Positions 44,878 through 55,365 of a stretch of DNA of 64,000 nt are shown one piece after another. A program made the position numbers and the translations under genes. The stretch lies in NCBI GenBank assembly GCA_027475525.1, contig JAMWFC010000070.1, positions 124,001 to 188,000 of the forward strand. The letters run 5' to 3'. Origin of the DNA: Macrolepiota albuminosa (lineage: Eukaryota > Basidiomycota > Agaricomycetes > Agaricales > Agaricaceae). The notes below the pieces were generated by a model, which saw only the letters and a list, made by a program, of their open reading frames with translations, searched no databases and had not been told where the DNA came from. Position 1 is the stretch's first letter, and each line of letters begins with the position of its first letter.

Positions 44878-46612
44878 CTAGGACCCGGATGATGATGCTC
44901 CTGCAACCACGCCCGTCTCAGTCACCATTGCCTCCTCCTCCAGTGCGACGTTAATCGCAGGAGGGGGAGGCGCCAATTCCGTCCTCGGTGGGGTTATAGG
45001 CCCCTCGACTGCAGGCGTGTCTACCACCATAGGCTCTGTTAGTGCAATGTTAATCGCTGAAGCTGTGGTGGTGAGCGTATCCTGCTCTGCCGTGCATGAC
45101 AGGAGATTGACCCAGCCTGGGTCCATGTCTGCTGTTGGCAGGTCATGCGCTGCCGTGCGTTTTAGGAGGTTGACCCAATTCGGGTCCATGCCAATCAAGT
45201 AATAGAGGCCGTTGGCCTCAGGGTTTTCTGGGAGCTTGCTCTCCTCGTGATGCTTGAACATAAGACAATAGTGATCGTCTTCAGTCATCTCCTGCCATCC
45301 ATCCCATTGCGGGATTGCGGCAGGGGTGCCATACTTGGAGAGGCGCTCCATGCGCTCGTCATCGACCTGTTTGAAGATGTCCATTGACATCGTGGGGGAA
45401 TGGAACTGCTGTTCCAGGAAGACTACGCCGTACGTGTACGTGTGGTCCACCCATTCCAGCGGTATCCGGTTGTGTAGAAGGACGCGTAACGCGTCGTCGT
45501 CGGAGAAGTTCTGTGCATGGTCATCGGGCACATGAACTTGGTGTGAATTTCGAGCTGCGGCCCACGTTGGGGCTCAAATGGCTGCTCAGGGAACATGGCA
45601 TCATATGAGGCAATCACCTCTCGATAAAGCCCTGGACGGGCCATGACAAGGGTCATGCGCCACACGATCACCGGCTTGGCTGCGCTGTTAGCGCACAGAG
45701 CTCGACATAAGGCGAACCCGAAGAGGGTCCGCCAGTGCATGCGATAGACATGATCCACGGCAATATCTTGATAGGTATTTTCCAACCTGGGTCGGCCAAA
45801 GATCAGCGCATACTGCGCCAGTTGGTTGAGGTCGAACGGTGTGGCTGGATCCTGAGCGCGCATTATGCGCAACGCCGTGGTGCCATTGTCTTTTGTGTGC
45901 AAGAAGCACCCCAGAATGTGTCGTCGCTTGACAAGAGCGAGGTCGTCAGGGCCCTGCATCGGGTTGATGAGTTCCTGGTACTTAGGCTCCTTCATCAGGA
46001 GCTGCATGGTTTGATCATGCAGAGCCTCAACTGTCCGTTGCGCAAACATCTGGAGCTCTGTGATCAACATGTACGTGACGATTCTGTCGCGACGTGGGAC
46101 GTGCACATTTGCGTAGTACTTATAGAGCCAGTCCAGCTCTAGCGGAGTGCGGGGAAGACCACGTGGGGCGTGCTTATACACAATCATACCTGGGATGTGG
46201 GCAGGATGGCCAGAGGAATACTCATATGATGCCGATCTATTGGCATCAGCTCCCATCAGCACTGTATTCATGGCATACAAATAATAGGTGCAATGGCTGA
46301 GTGCTCCTCTAAAGCATGAGTTCATTCGCTCGATATTGAGCGGACCCCACACCTTCACCCCCAAGCCATCGGGGATCCTCCCCGAGAATTCATCCTTGGC
46401 CCTATACTTCTGGGCCTTTAGCTCCTTGGCGCAAATCACCTTCTTCTTTGCAATGCGCTTATTGCGCAATACTCATTGGAATTAGTCCGCGGCCGATTCC
46501 CCCTCCTCCCCGTCCTCCTCCTGCTCTGAACTCGACTCTCCATAGTCACTCTCGTCAGACAGGGATGGTACTGGTTTTTTGCCTTTTTCAGGCCTGGTCT
46601 TCCCTCTCGAGG
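44878..46612 (-). pseudogene. ORF3 of copy 1 (unknown protein, homologous to copy 2 ORF3)
   Basis: Opens with an acidic stretch (LSDESDYGESSSEQEEDGEE) followed by TAA and TGA where CAA and CGA would fit, then NKRIAKKKVICAKELKAQKY. The long middle part (46469-45540) contains YYLYAMNTVLMGADANRSAS, HAPRGLPRTPLELDWLYKYY, FGRPRLENTYQDIAVDHVYR and MHWRTLFGFALCRALCANSA. A one-base frameshift at about 45530 leads into PDDHAQNFSDDDALRVLLHN, RIPLEWVDHTYTYGVVFLEQ, KYGTPAAIPQWDGWQEMTED and a Glu/Pro/Ala-rich tail to the stop at 44878. The segments LFGFAL.RAL, ARPGLY, LLHN.IP..W.DH.YTYGV and YGTP..I.QWDGW align with copy 2, which shows real protein-level conservation. Function unknown. Confidence 0.75.
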
Positions 46613-47827
46613 TCACCACCAGACCATCATACTGCTCCGGCGTACGGGGTCTGGGGTCAATATGACCATGGGATAGTGTTCTGGTGGAGCCGGTACAAAC
46701 ACTGGCAGCATAAACAGCATCTGAACTTCTTCCGCTCGTGCAGGAATGCCAGCAGGAAATATTATCACCTCCAATTTAGAGGCATCGAGAGGCGGCTTGC
46801 GGCCGCGGTGCTGACGAGACGGCCCCGACTTGGTCAGGGCAGACGATTCTAGTTGTGGCTGAGCCACTGGAGGGGCAGGTGCATTTTGCGCCAGAGTTCT
46901 CCCTCCAGGTTCAGCATGAGGAGTGACGGTAACGGGCGCTCTTGGCGCCACAGCGACGGTTTTGGGCCCCCTAGGTGGGGCCCAGGATGATGCGGTTTCC
47001 CGCTGGCCCAGGGACAGACCTGCCAAGGGTTCACTGACTGCAGTCAGCGACTCTGAGGAGGTCTGAGGGCCCGACTCGGGCAACCGTGATGATGAAGCCA
47101 CGGGCTGAGCAGGCTGCTCATGGCGTGCAAATTGCGCTTCTGACGGCATCCTTGCCCGTGGAGGGTTGACCGGTCGACTGGGCTGATATTTAGCCCTCTT
47201 GACCTCAGCGGTCGGTTCCTTACCCGTGGCGATTTTGCGCTTAGACACGCGTTCAATCTGTTCCAGCGCTGCAACGTGCTGCCTCTTCATCAGCTCAATC
47301 TGGTTGAGCAATCCCTCCATCACCATCACGGCCAAACTATCCTGCAGGAAGGACGCAGTTGCAGGAACTGGCTGTCCTGCTGCTTCCAGTCTGCCCAACA
47401 GCACATCTGACACTGCTAAACTCTGCGCTTGTGGCGCAGGCTCCCCATATGACTCTTCCATGGGCTGATGCACCCATGGTACTGACGGCGGCCCTGTCAC
47501 CACACCCGCATACGTCGGATGCGACGCAGCTGGACATGCCGACGGTTCCTGATAGTAGCGCTCGTGGTGCATGCTGTCCTCCAGGCGCCCATAGCGCCCT
47601 TCGTCATCGACCTCCATCTCTTGCAAGTGGAGGGGTGTCTGGTATGGAAGCGGCTCGGCACGGCCTGGATAGGCCATGCCCGCTGACTGAAACTGGCTTA
47701 CCGCTGGATATGGCAGCTGCCTCTGGTACTGATCGGGATAATCACGGTTTTGTATATTTGGGGGTCTCCCCCCTCCACTAGAGCCTTGCCGGCTCTGATC
47801 ACCCTTTTGCGGCCCCCAATAGGCCAT
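46613..47827 (-). CDS. ORF2 of copy 1 (unknown Pro/Gln-rich protein), intact
   Basis: 404 aa from ATG 47827 (MAYWGPQKGDQSRQG). The N-terminal 130 residues are rich in Pro, Gln, Tyr and Gly. The middle has LLGRLEAAGQPVPATASFLQ then DSLAVMVMEGLLNQIELMKR and AALEQIERVSKRKIATGKEP, a predicted helix followed by a basic cluster (KRAKYQPSRP). The C-terminus has LDASKLEVIIFPAGIPARAE and MLFMLPVFVPAPP. The order matches ORF2 of copy 2, although the N-terminal low-complexity part has diverged. It begins 163 bases after the chromodomain stop and its end overlaps the acidic start of ORF3. It is the only frame in this element without a stop. Gag-like nucleic-acid binding is possible but not shown. Confidence 0.75.
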   Translation of the reverse strand: MAYWGPQKGDQSRQGSSGGGRPPNIQNRDYPDQYQRQLPYPAVSQFQSAGMAYPGRAEPLPYQTPLHLQEMEVDDEGRYGRLEDSMHHERYYQEPSACPAASHPTYAGVVTGPPSVPWVHQPMEESYGEPAPQAQSLAVSDVLLGRLEAAGQPVPATASFLQDSLAVMVMEGLLNQIELMKRQHVAALEQIERVSKRKIATGKEPTAEVKRAKYQPSRPVNPPRARMPSEAQFARHEQPAQPVASSSRLPESGPQTSSESLTAVSEPLAGLSLGQRETASSWAPPRGPKTVAVAPRAPVTVTPHAEPGGRTLAQNAPAPPVAQPQLESSALTKSGPSRQHRGRKPPLDASKLEVIIFPAGIPARAEEVQMLFMLPVFVPAPPEHYPMVILTPDPVRRSSMMVWW

Positions 47828-47990
47828 TTTCACTCGACACGTAGACTACGTGTATTGGGACTGAGAAAAGAAAGAAAAAAAAACAATCTCCCAACTCCGC
47901 TAGTGGTGTAAACAACCACAAATACATGCCACCCAGCCTCTCACTGGCTATCAAAGTGGACTTCGTCCACATTCCACCACCACACGCGCA

Positions 47991-50900
47991 TTACACGTGT
48001 TTTGCTAGCTGTTGAGGGCGTTTCACGCCTTGCAACTCTAGATACCTGTCCATCGCTGCAAGGTCTTTGCAGTTCACTAGTGGTTCCCAGGTAGTATCAC
48101 CTAAGCTCCACCTCACCTCGAATTCAAGGCTTCCTTTTGTCCACCGGTGACCAATGAGGTCATCTACAAACCACTCCTGGTCATTGCCAGTTCCAAAGTC
48201 ATACGGCTCCGGAGTTACGCGGTTAGGGAAGAGCACATCACTACTGACCATATATGGTCACAATAGCGACACGTGAAACTTGGGAACTATCCTGCGCACT
48301 TGCAGCGTGTGGGGTAGTTCCAACACATAGTTAGACGTGCTCGACTCTGCCTCAAGGACCCTATATGGTCCAATCCACTTCAGACATAACTTACTCGCCC
48401 TGCCTTTCGGCAGGTTCAAGTTCTTCGTTGAAAGGTACACTAGGCTCCCTTTCTCGATGTCCGGCTCATCATGTCTGCGATTATTCGCATGTTTGGTCTG
48501 CTATACACGCGATTCTATAATCGCGTCATGGGCATCTGCCAGATTCCTTAGCACGTTGCGCGCAAACTGCTTTACTCCCACATGAATAACTTCGTCCATA
48601 CGAAGTTCACAAATCATGGATGGCATGTAGCCATTGTTGAGTTCAAAGGGTGAGTACCCTGTGGTTTCCGATATACTCACGTTTATCGCGAATTCCACGA
48701 GTGGACATCTATCCACCCAGTCCTTCTGATCAGGATGTACGAATGCTTGCAGTATTTGCGCAATATTTCTATTCGCATGTTCAGTTTGACCATCCGTTTG
48801 CGGATGAAACAATGTTGACATGAGCAACTTTGCTTCTAGCAGGTTGTGCAGCTCCTTCCACCATTTGGAAGTGAATTTAGCATCTTGATCGCTTACGATC
48901 GAGCTTGGCAATCCATGGAGTTGTGCAGCTCCTTCCACCATTTGGAAGTGAATTTAGCATCTTGATCGCTTACGATCGAGCTTGGCAATCCATGGAGGCG
49001 CACTATCTCCTTGAGATAGATCCACGACAAGTCCGACGCTGTCATGGTGGTTCTCACCGGAATAAGATGGACTATACTAGTCATTCTGCAGATCACTACC
49101 CAGAGGTAGTTAAAACCCTTCGACTCAGGGAACAGACCTATAAAGTCCATCCCAATCGAATCCCAGGGTTTGACCGGTATGGGTAGCGAATAAAGCTTTC
49201 CCAGTGGCTTCAAAGTCGATACTTTCAACTGTTGACATAGCTCACATGTCGAGCAAAATTGGCTCGTCTCTTTGGCCATTTGCGGCCACCAGTACCAGCG
49301 TCGCACATAGTCCAGCGTTTTCTGAGTTCCGAAGTGGCCCACTACTCTATGGGCCTGGTCCAGGATAGTCGTAATCAACGACCTCTCCCGGGGAATGCAG
49401 ATGACTTTGGACCCCGTGGGTCTGGTAAGGTAGATGAGCTGCTGCTCCACCTTGAAGTGCGGATGCGCTTGGATATTGTTCAGAATCTCTAAGAAGAGAT
49501 TATCATGCTTGTATCCTTGCTGGATACGTGTGTGGAATTGCGCATTGCCTAAGTCGGCCAGTGCAGGCGTATGGTCCTGTGACTCCAGCGCTTGCTGGAG
49601 CGTTATACCAGTACCTCCCGTAGGCACTCCTTGCCTTGTCTCTTCACTTGGCTGAGGGGCCTCATGATCCACTAGCACCTGGGCTTTGATATCACGAGTC
49701 TCTTGCTGTTCGTGCAGTCGCTTACTGCGACGTGTTTCCTGCGCTCGCATGGCACGTAGCTCAACCCTATGTTCCCTGATTTTGTGGAATCGATGCAGAG
49801 GCAAATCTTCGCCCTCTGGGTCTATACGTTTGTCTGCCTAGACATAGTCATGTGCGTCATGGACGTTATCTCAAGTATCACTCTCGAAATATTGAGACAG
49901 GCAATCTGTGACTTTGTTCAATTCACCTTTTACATAGGTGATGTCGAACTGGTATCGCGACATGTAGTCAATCCAGCGACGTTGTTGCGGGGACAGGTGC
50001 ACCTGAGTCTTGAAGAACTCTAGTGCTTTGTGACCTGTAATAATGTGGATCTTATATCCCATCAGTTTATCCTCCCACTTTAGGAGGGCTTCCAGGATTG
50101 CAAGTGTTTCTAACTCGTGCACAGCATAATTCTGCTGAGCAGCAGTGAATTTACGGGACATAAATCCCGCTGGTCAGCAAGTCTGCCACGTTTTACCCTG
50201 GCCAAACATGGCGCCAACCCCAGTCTTCGACGCATTGCAAATGAGCCAGATGGGCTCGTCGATGTGTGGGTCAATTGGCCAGATGACTGGCATTTTCATG
50301 CATATGCGCTTAATCATCTCAAAACACCGCTGATGCAGTGGTCTCCAATGAAACGGTGACCCATTCTGGGTCATGGCCATAAGTGGCCCAGTGTATGCAG
50401 TGATGTCTGGCAAGAAGTTGCCAATATAGTTCACCAGTCTGACAAATCATTGGATATCCTTATATGTGCGTGGAGTATGCCACTCTCGGATTCGGTCGAG
50501 CTTATCCATATCCGGATGAATGCCCTTCTCATCAATGACGTGGCCGAGACAATCTATACTCGTTGCGTACAACTTGCACTTCTTCCATTTGAGATAGAGA
50601 CTGGCCTTCCATAGCTGTTCAAATACGACTCATAGGTGCTGCTCATGCTCCTCAATGGAGTCAGAAAATATGAATATATCGTCTAAATAGACGTGCATAA
50701 ACTTCCCGATTACATCTCGGAAGATTGAGGTCATTAACCTCTGAAATGTTGCTGGTGCATTACAATCACCAATCTGCATGATGTTACTCACAAACGTCCC
50801 CATCAGGGACGAGAACAGTGTCTTCGGTATATCCTCTTCGCATATGCAAACCTGTTCGTACACATCTGTGAGGTCGATTTTTGACCTATACTTTGCTGTT

Positions 50901-52104
50901 GCGACATCTTCTCATATTACTTCCTGATCTGGAAGAGGTGTCACATCCTTGACTGTATTATCATTGCGCTGTCGCGCATCCAATGCAGTCCTTAATGTTC
51001 CATCCTTCTTGGGAATACAAAGTAATGGTGCAGCTTGCACCGCTGGTCGTGGTTCCCACCACTTTGCGTTTATGTATCTATTCGTCTTTTCACGAAGTTG
51101 ATCCTGTAGTGCTTGCGGACAGCGAGGCAAATGATACTTGTACTGCTTGTTACTGTCAATGAGGTTAATCTCATGATTAACCTCCCGCCATGGAGGAAGC
51201 TCTTCCTTCGTTCCATTGACGATATCAGCAAACTCCAGTTGCCATTGCTGGCGCAATCGAGGAATATCCTCCTCTGTAAGGCTCACAGCCTTACCTTTTC
51301 CTTTGGCTACACGTGCTATATGTGGTTGAACCTTTGGTTCAAATCGCTCCCGTAAGGCACGTACGTGCTCCTCTGCGAGATCTCTCAGATTCAACCTTAC
51401 AACCGGTTGTTTCCTTGTCGTATTCGCCGACGACTGCACACTTCTCGCTTTCAGCGAGAGTCTGTCAAATACAATATCCGATGTTTTGGAAATCTTGTCC
51501 TCTCGTGCGTGACGGTACACTTCTCCCATCTGGGTCGCCTGCACCCTTCCCATAGCCTGCGTCACCATTGACGCTACCAACTCATTCCACTCCCGTGGCA
51601 TTCGTGGGTCATACGCCCATTGCACTCCTGGCTGAGGCACTGGTCGATCCATTAACGACTTAGTGCTACTCACAGTTCCCATCGTACTATTCACCTCGTC
51701 CTTGACGAGATCCTCAACCTTCACTCAAGAGCTAGTCGGCTGGCATTCCAGCGACTCCACCATGCATCTACCACGCTCATTCTTGCACTGTACAGCCTGT
51801 TTAGGCTTTCCATTGGTACACCCAATCACATCCGGGTGCTTCCCCTTCTTCAGAGTTCCTTGAAACTCTTCCTCAGATATCAGTATAGTCGGCGAGTCTG
51901 CCGGCAGGCTTTTTGGTGGGGCCTGTTTGTCCTCCACCTCCTGCACAGTCGCTCTCCTGCGACCATCTAGTCAGTTGCGCGATAGTGCCTCAAACAACCA
52001 TCTGTATCGTTCAACACCACTTTCTCCGCGTTCAAGGGCGTACCATTCACAACGACCATGTCGTTCACAAAATCCAGTGACACCTTGTTCTTACGCATGA
52101 ACGG
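47991..52104 (-). pseudogene. Chromodomain gypsy Pol of copy 1 (protease end, RT, RNase H, integrase, chromodomain)
   Basis: One minus-strand frame across 4.1 kb. The end of the protease region (KVSLDFVNDMVVVNGTPL) leads to RT with YLDDIFIFSDSIEEH (about 50700-50650), RNase H (QQNYAVHELETLAILEAL, 50130-50070), integrase with the HHCC finger (HRVVGHFGTQKTL...CSTCELC), the DDE core (GMDFIGLFPES, SSIVSDQDAKF) and GPYRVLEAE, then a chromodomain (EWFVDDLIGHRWTKGSLEFE, VRWSLGDTTWEPL). Interruptions are TGA at 51725-51727, 50912-50914, 50630-50632, at 50435-50450, 50174-50176, 49871-49873 and 48258-48260, and TAG at about 49835 and 48501-48503. They are almost all consistent with CGA to TGA or CAG to TAG. 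A 77-bp duplication at 48844-48997 shifts the frame. A chromodomain targets such elements to heterochromatin. Confidence 0.9.
48844..48997. repeat. Perfect 77-bp tandem duplication (6 of 6)
   Basis: TTGTGCAGCTCCTTCCACCA starts at 48844 and again at 48921, exactly 77 bases apart. It lies in the integrase catalytic core; removing one copy puts 49804-48893 and 48941-48501 in one frame. Confidence 0.92.
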
Positions 52105-53147
52105 TGATAGGCTTCTACTCGGACTGAGCGCATCAAGGGACATTATAGGCCGACCAACACTTGACACGCTAAAGGCTCTAGCGACCAGCCTTGGGTACAG
52201 AGCAGCCCTAGCGCGGGCGCTCTATGGCAAGACTTATCCATTCATCTCAATCACCCGTATCAGCCCCTCAGCGCACTCCACTCAGTTACTTTGAAGACCA
52301 AGAAGACTCAGGACTCATAGCGCTAGCATAACGGCGGGAGGTGACTCTGACCAAACCCCGATCAGTACTGGAAGGAGTTAGCAATTGGCGCTGTCAATCA
52401 CCGAGGCACCTCAATCAGAAGTCTAAAAGAATCAATGACGACAAGACAGGATACACGCAGACCCGACATTTAAATTTATCAAAAGATGGTACAATGTTTA
52501 GCGCCGGAATTAGCGCTCACGGCGTCTGTCGAGGATTCCCCGACCATACCCCGGGACAGCATGGCCAATTAAATTACATCAAAAAGTGAGCAAACTCGTA
52601 CCACTTCTAAGTAGTTTTAGAGTCGCCGTTGGTCGCCGTCACCCATGTGCTGCAGGTCGCCGTTGACAGGTGGCCGTTAGCTACAGTCACGAAGAGAGGC
52701 GCTAATTGGTAGCGCCGTCAATGGACTTATTTTGGAAATAATGTAGCGCATAGTATAAAAACTAGCTACTTGCCATGTATATAGCAACGAATCGTAACCT
52801 CTTGAGCACCCAGTTACACTTAGCGTTCAAATCGCGCTAGCATTGCCTGACTTCGCCACCAAGTTCGGCGCTAGCTTCGTCTATCTCGTCTTCGTCGTTT
52901 ACGGTGCCACCTACGGGCACACTACGCTGCGCTATTCGTTTCTTTCTCTATAACTTCTCCTAAACTACGACGCTTACCACTTGCTAGGTAGCACCCGAGG
53001 CGCTATCGTCTAGCGCATCACCCTATCACCTCTGCTCGAGCACACCGGGACCCTGCCGGGACTCCTCACAAACCCGTACGCCAGGCGCTGGAGACGGCGT
53101 TGTACTGCGTATACGTCCAGCGCACCCAACCACAGTTGGCGTCATCA
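52105..53147 (+). repeat. 5' LTR of gypsy copy 3
   Basis: Starts TGATAGGCTTCTACTCGG and ends GGCGTCATCA, about 1043 bp. Start and end match the solo LTR at 37979-38907, and a matching 3' region includes GACC.TGCC.GGGACTCC. A TATA box (TAGTATAAAAAC) lies at 52751. The left flank is ACGG (52101-52104), in copy 1 pol. TAGCGC-type hexamers are frequent. Confidence 0.8.
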
Positions 53148-53150
53148 TTT

Positions 53151-53167
53151 TGGAGCCCACCGCGAGG
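53151..53167 (+). promoter_or_regulatory. Primer-binding site of gypsy copy 3
   Basis: TGGAGCCCACCGCGAGG, three bases after the LTR end. Its complement reads as a tRNA 3' end: T-stem CTCGC, acceptor GGTGGGC, discriminator T, then CCA. The same 17 bases occur at 55768-55784. The tRNA identity is not certain; a discriminator U would suit Cys or Thr. Confidence 0.75.
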
Positions 53168-53334
53168 GTATCTTAGGACAGATTCCGCCAGGAACCCACC
53201 TCTGGAGTAGCTAGCTGCTAGCGCAGTTGGCAACCTCACCACAATTTCCCAGTGCCTTGCCGCACACCCTTTACAACGTTTATTTTTGATTTACGCTTGC
53301 CACTCGCTGTGGCTACTACTTGCCGATTATCTCC

Positions 53335-55365
53335 ATGCGTACTCTTGCTACTCCTACTATGAGCCAAGCACCACTCCTTTATATGCCCAGTCGGAATCAC
53401 TTTGCTGCACCCAAATGGGATGAAGCCAACCCACGCGAGTTACTCCAGTACTTCCAAGAACTAGAGCACCTTTTCCGTGATTGTGGTGTTACCGACAATA
53501 TCCAAATGAAGAATTACGCTATCCGTTATGTCTCCTACAACACTGCAGAATGTTGGACAGGTTTACCGGAATTTGCCACCTTAGCACCTGCGTCTAGCGC
53601 TTCTCCAGACCCCTTAGCACCTGGCCAATCTAGCTACCAAGATTGGAAGACAGCAGTAATCAATTTATATCCTGGCGCAGAAGAATCCACCCGTTATAGG
53701 CTTAGCGACCTCCAGCAGCTAGTACAGGACACCTTTGCCACTGGCCTGCACACTCTCACCACATTCTCTACCTATTACCGTGACTTCCAACGCATTTCTA
53801 AATGGCTCCGACAACATGGCAAACTATATATAAATGAAGAACGTCGCTTATTTCAGCAGGGTATTCCAACCTCCTTTTGGACAAAAATAGCACGTCGCCT
53901 AGAGATTCTCCTACCAATGGACCATCCCGATGAGCTCTATGACATTGATCAGGTCTTTAAAGCAGGCAAATGGGTACTTACTGGTACCACCACTAGCGCC
54001 AGCACTCTCAGTCCCCTTAGCGTCTCCAGCACCTTCGATCCTCTTAGCACCTCTGGCTCTTTTAGCACTCATTCTGGAGGTTTTCCTAGCACTCCCACAG
54101 TAACCCAAGCGCTAAATGTTAGCGCTTCCAATGACTATAAAGACATAGAAACTCAGGTCAATGCTGCCGTCGCCACTGCTATATTGCCAATCGAAAATTG
54201 GCTTGCTGCTACGTTAGCAAATAGCCAGCTCCAGGACTCACAATCAGAAGCATATATCGAGGAGATTTACTATTTTGGACCTGATCAGGATGCCAAGGAA
54301 CCCCCTCAGCAGGAGTTTATAGGACTATCACGCCAGGAACGTATCACTCAGATAGAACATGAACTTGCAATACTACGAGGAGAAATTGCCACACCAGAAA
54401 CTACTCCAATCTCTACCACCCCTTTGCCAATGTCTAGCGCCACTCTTAGCACCTCCAGCACCAGCCTTAGCGCTAAATCTAGGGCACCAGTAGCGACGCA
54501 ATCCATGGTTTCTCAATTCAGGTCTCAGAGCACCTCCAACGTTAACTTAGCCATTGTCAACAATTCCATCGCCGTACCTCTTAGCGCATTGTCTAGCGCT
54601 CCTCCAGCACTGCCTAGCGCCTCCCTTGATGTTCCTGTGAAAGCTCAATCAGAAATTCCAGACGTTACCACCAATCTTGCTGTCATTGAGGACAGCTCTA
54701 GTATTCCTCTTAGCGCACCTTTTAAATCTAGCTGTTTGCCCCCTAGCGCTCCACCAGGCCTTAGCGCACCACCTAGCACCTCCTCAGCATTCCCTAGCGC
54801 CTCTCCAGAACCCCTTAGCACCTTCTATGAAGACTCAGTTCTTGTTAACGCAAACTCTAGCACCATGACGTTAGCACCACCTATCTTGCCACCATGCAAT
54901 CGCCTGCCTACTAGCTACCTCCAGCCCATAGTGCCAGCTCTTAGCGCTCCTCAGAGGCAGTTTGGGACAAATTCCTTGGCGACGTTTCGAGTTTTTGAGC
55001 TAGAAGCTCCTCAACAAGTGACGGATCATATTATGACAACACAAGTTACAGCAACAATTAAAGAACTCTGCGGTATAGCTCCCAGCTCAAGCGCACCAAC
55101 AGGCACTGTCTTAGCACCTTCTGATGATACAGGCGCTACCATTAGCGCTCCCTTTAGCGCTTTCAGCTTGGGCAATAATCACTACTACGACGACCTCTCT
55201 GAACTTGCATTTACTGGCGACGTTTTTACGTGTTTCCTCAATAGTACCTCTACCACACCTTGCAGCGCTACTCTTAGCGCCCATATAGCCCCCAAAGGAC
55301 CACTAGGAATCCCAAAGAAGGCGCTAACACCAGTGCTTGCCGATGTTATTTCAGAAAATGGATAA
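53335..55365 (+). CDS. Gag-only protein of non-autonomous gypsy copy 3, Ser/Ala/Pro-expanded
   Basis: From ATG 53335 (MRTLATPTMSQAPL), 676 aa. The first 230 residues align with Gag of copy 4: RNHFAAPKWDEANPRELLQY, QMKNYAIRYVSYNTAECWTG, INLYPGAEESTRYRLSDLQQ, YYRDFQRISKWLRQHGKLYI, RRLFQQGIPTSFWTKIARRL. The CCHC zinc knuckle of copy 4 is absent. Two long low-complexity regions (residues about 215-260 and 355-545) consist of LSA, PSA, LST and SSA units, encoded by repeats of CTTAGCGCC/CCTAGCGCC-like DNA. The end (QVTATIKELCGIAPSS) still aligns with the spacer before the copy 4 protease and then stops, without the catalytic DSG. No pol follows. It resembles a gag-only, trans-mobilised element. Confidence 0.7.
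   Translation: MRTLATPTMSQAPLLYMPSRNHFAAPKWDEANPRELLQYFQELEHLFRDCGVTDNIQMKNYAIRYVSYNTAECWTGLPEFATLAPASSASPDPLAPGQSSYQDWKTAVINLYPGAEESTRYRLSDLQQLVQDTFATGLHTLTTFSTYYRDFQRISKWLRQHGKLYINEERRLFQQGIPTSFWTKIARRLEILLPMDHPDELYDIDQVFKAGKWVLTGTTTSASTLSPLSVSSTFDPLSTSGSFSTHSGGFPSTPTVTQALNVSASNDYKDIETQVNAAVATAILPIENWLAATLANSQLQDSQSEAYIEEIYYFGPDQDAKEPPQQEFIGLSRQERITQIEHELAILRGEIATPETTPISTTPLPMSSATLSTSSTSLSAKSRAPVATQSMVSQFRSQSTSNVNLAIVNNSIAVPLSALSSAPPALPSASLDVPVKAQSEIPDVTTNLAVIEDSSSIPLSAPFKSSCLPPSAPPGLSAPPSTSSAFPSASPEPLSTFYEDSVLVNANSSTMTLAPPILPPCNRLPTSYLQPIVPALSAPQRQFGTNSLATFRVFELEAPQQVTDHIMTTQVTATIKELCGIAPSSSAPTGTVLAPSDDTGATISAPFSAFSLGNNHYYDDLSELAFTGDVFTCFLNSTSTTPCSATLSAHIAPKGPLGIPKKALTPVLADVISENG

Larger units (their letters stand above)
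44342..52104 (-). mobile_element. Chromodomain Ty3/gypsy element copy 1, 5' truncated by copy 3
   Basis: From right to left: pol (52104-47991), ORF2 (47827-46613), ORF3 (about 46612-44878), polypurine tract (44525-44515) and 3' LTR (44514-44342). Gag and the 5' LTR are missing because a plus-strand element begins at 52105. The pol frame is continuous apart from C-to-T type stops and one 77-bp duplication. The element interrupts the chromodomain of copy 2; the left flank is CCGAG (44337-44341). Confidence 0.88.

Noticed and set aside
44878..46612. ORF3 as a retroviral-type envelope gene
   Set aside because: Position fits, but I see no signal peptide, fusion-like segment or membrane anchor.
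47277..47833. Plus-strand frames opposite ORF2
   Set aside because: Antisense shadows of a Pro/Gln-rich coding region with conserved minus-strand text.
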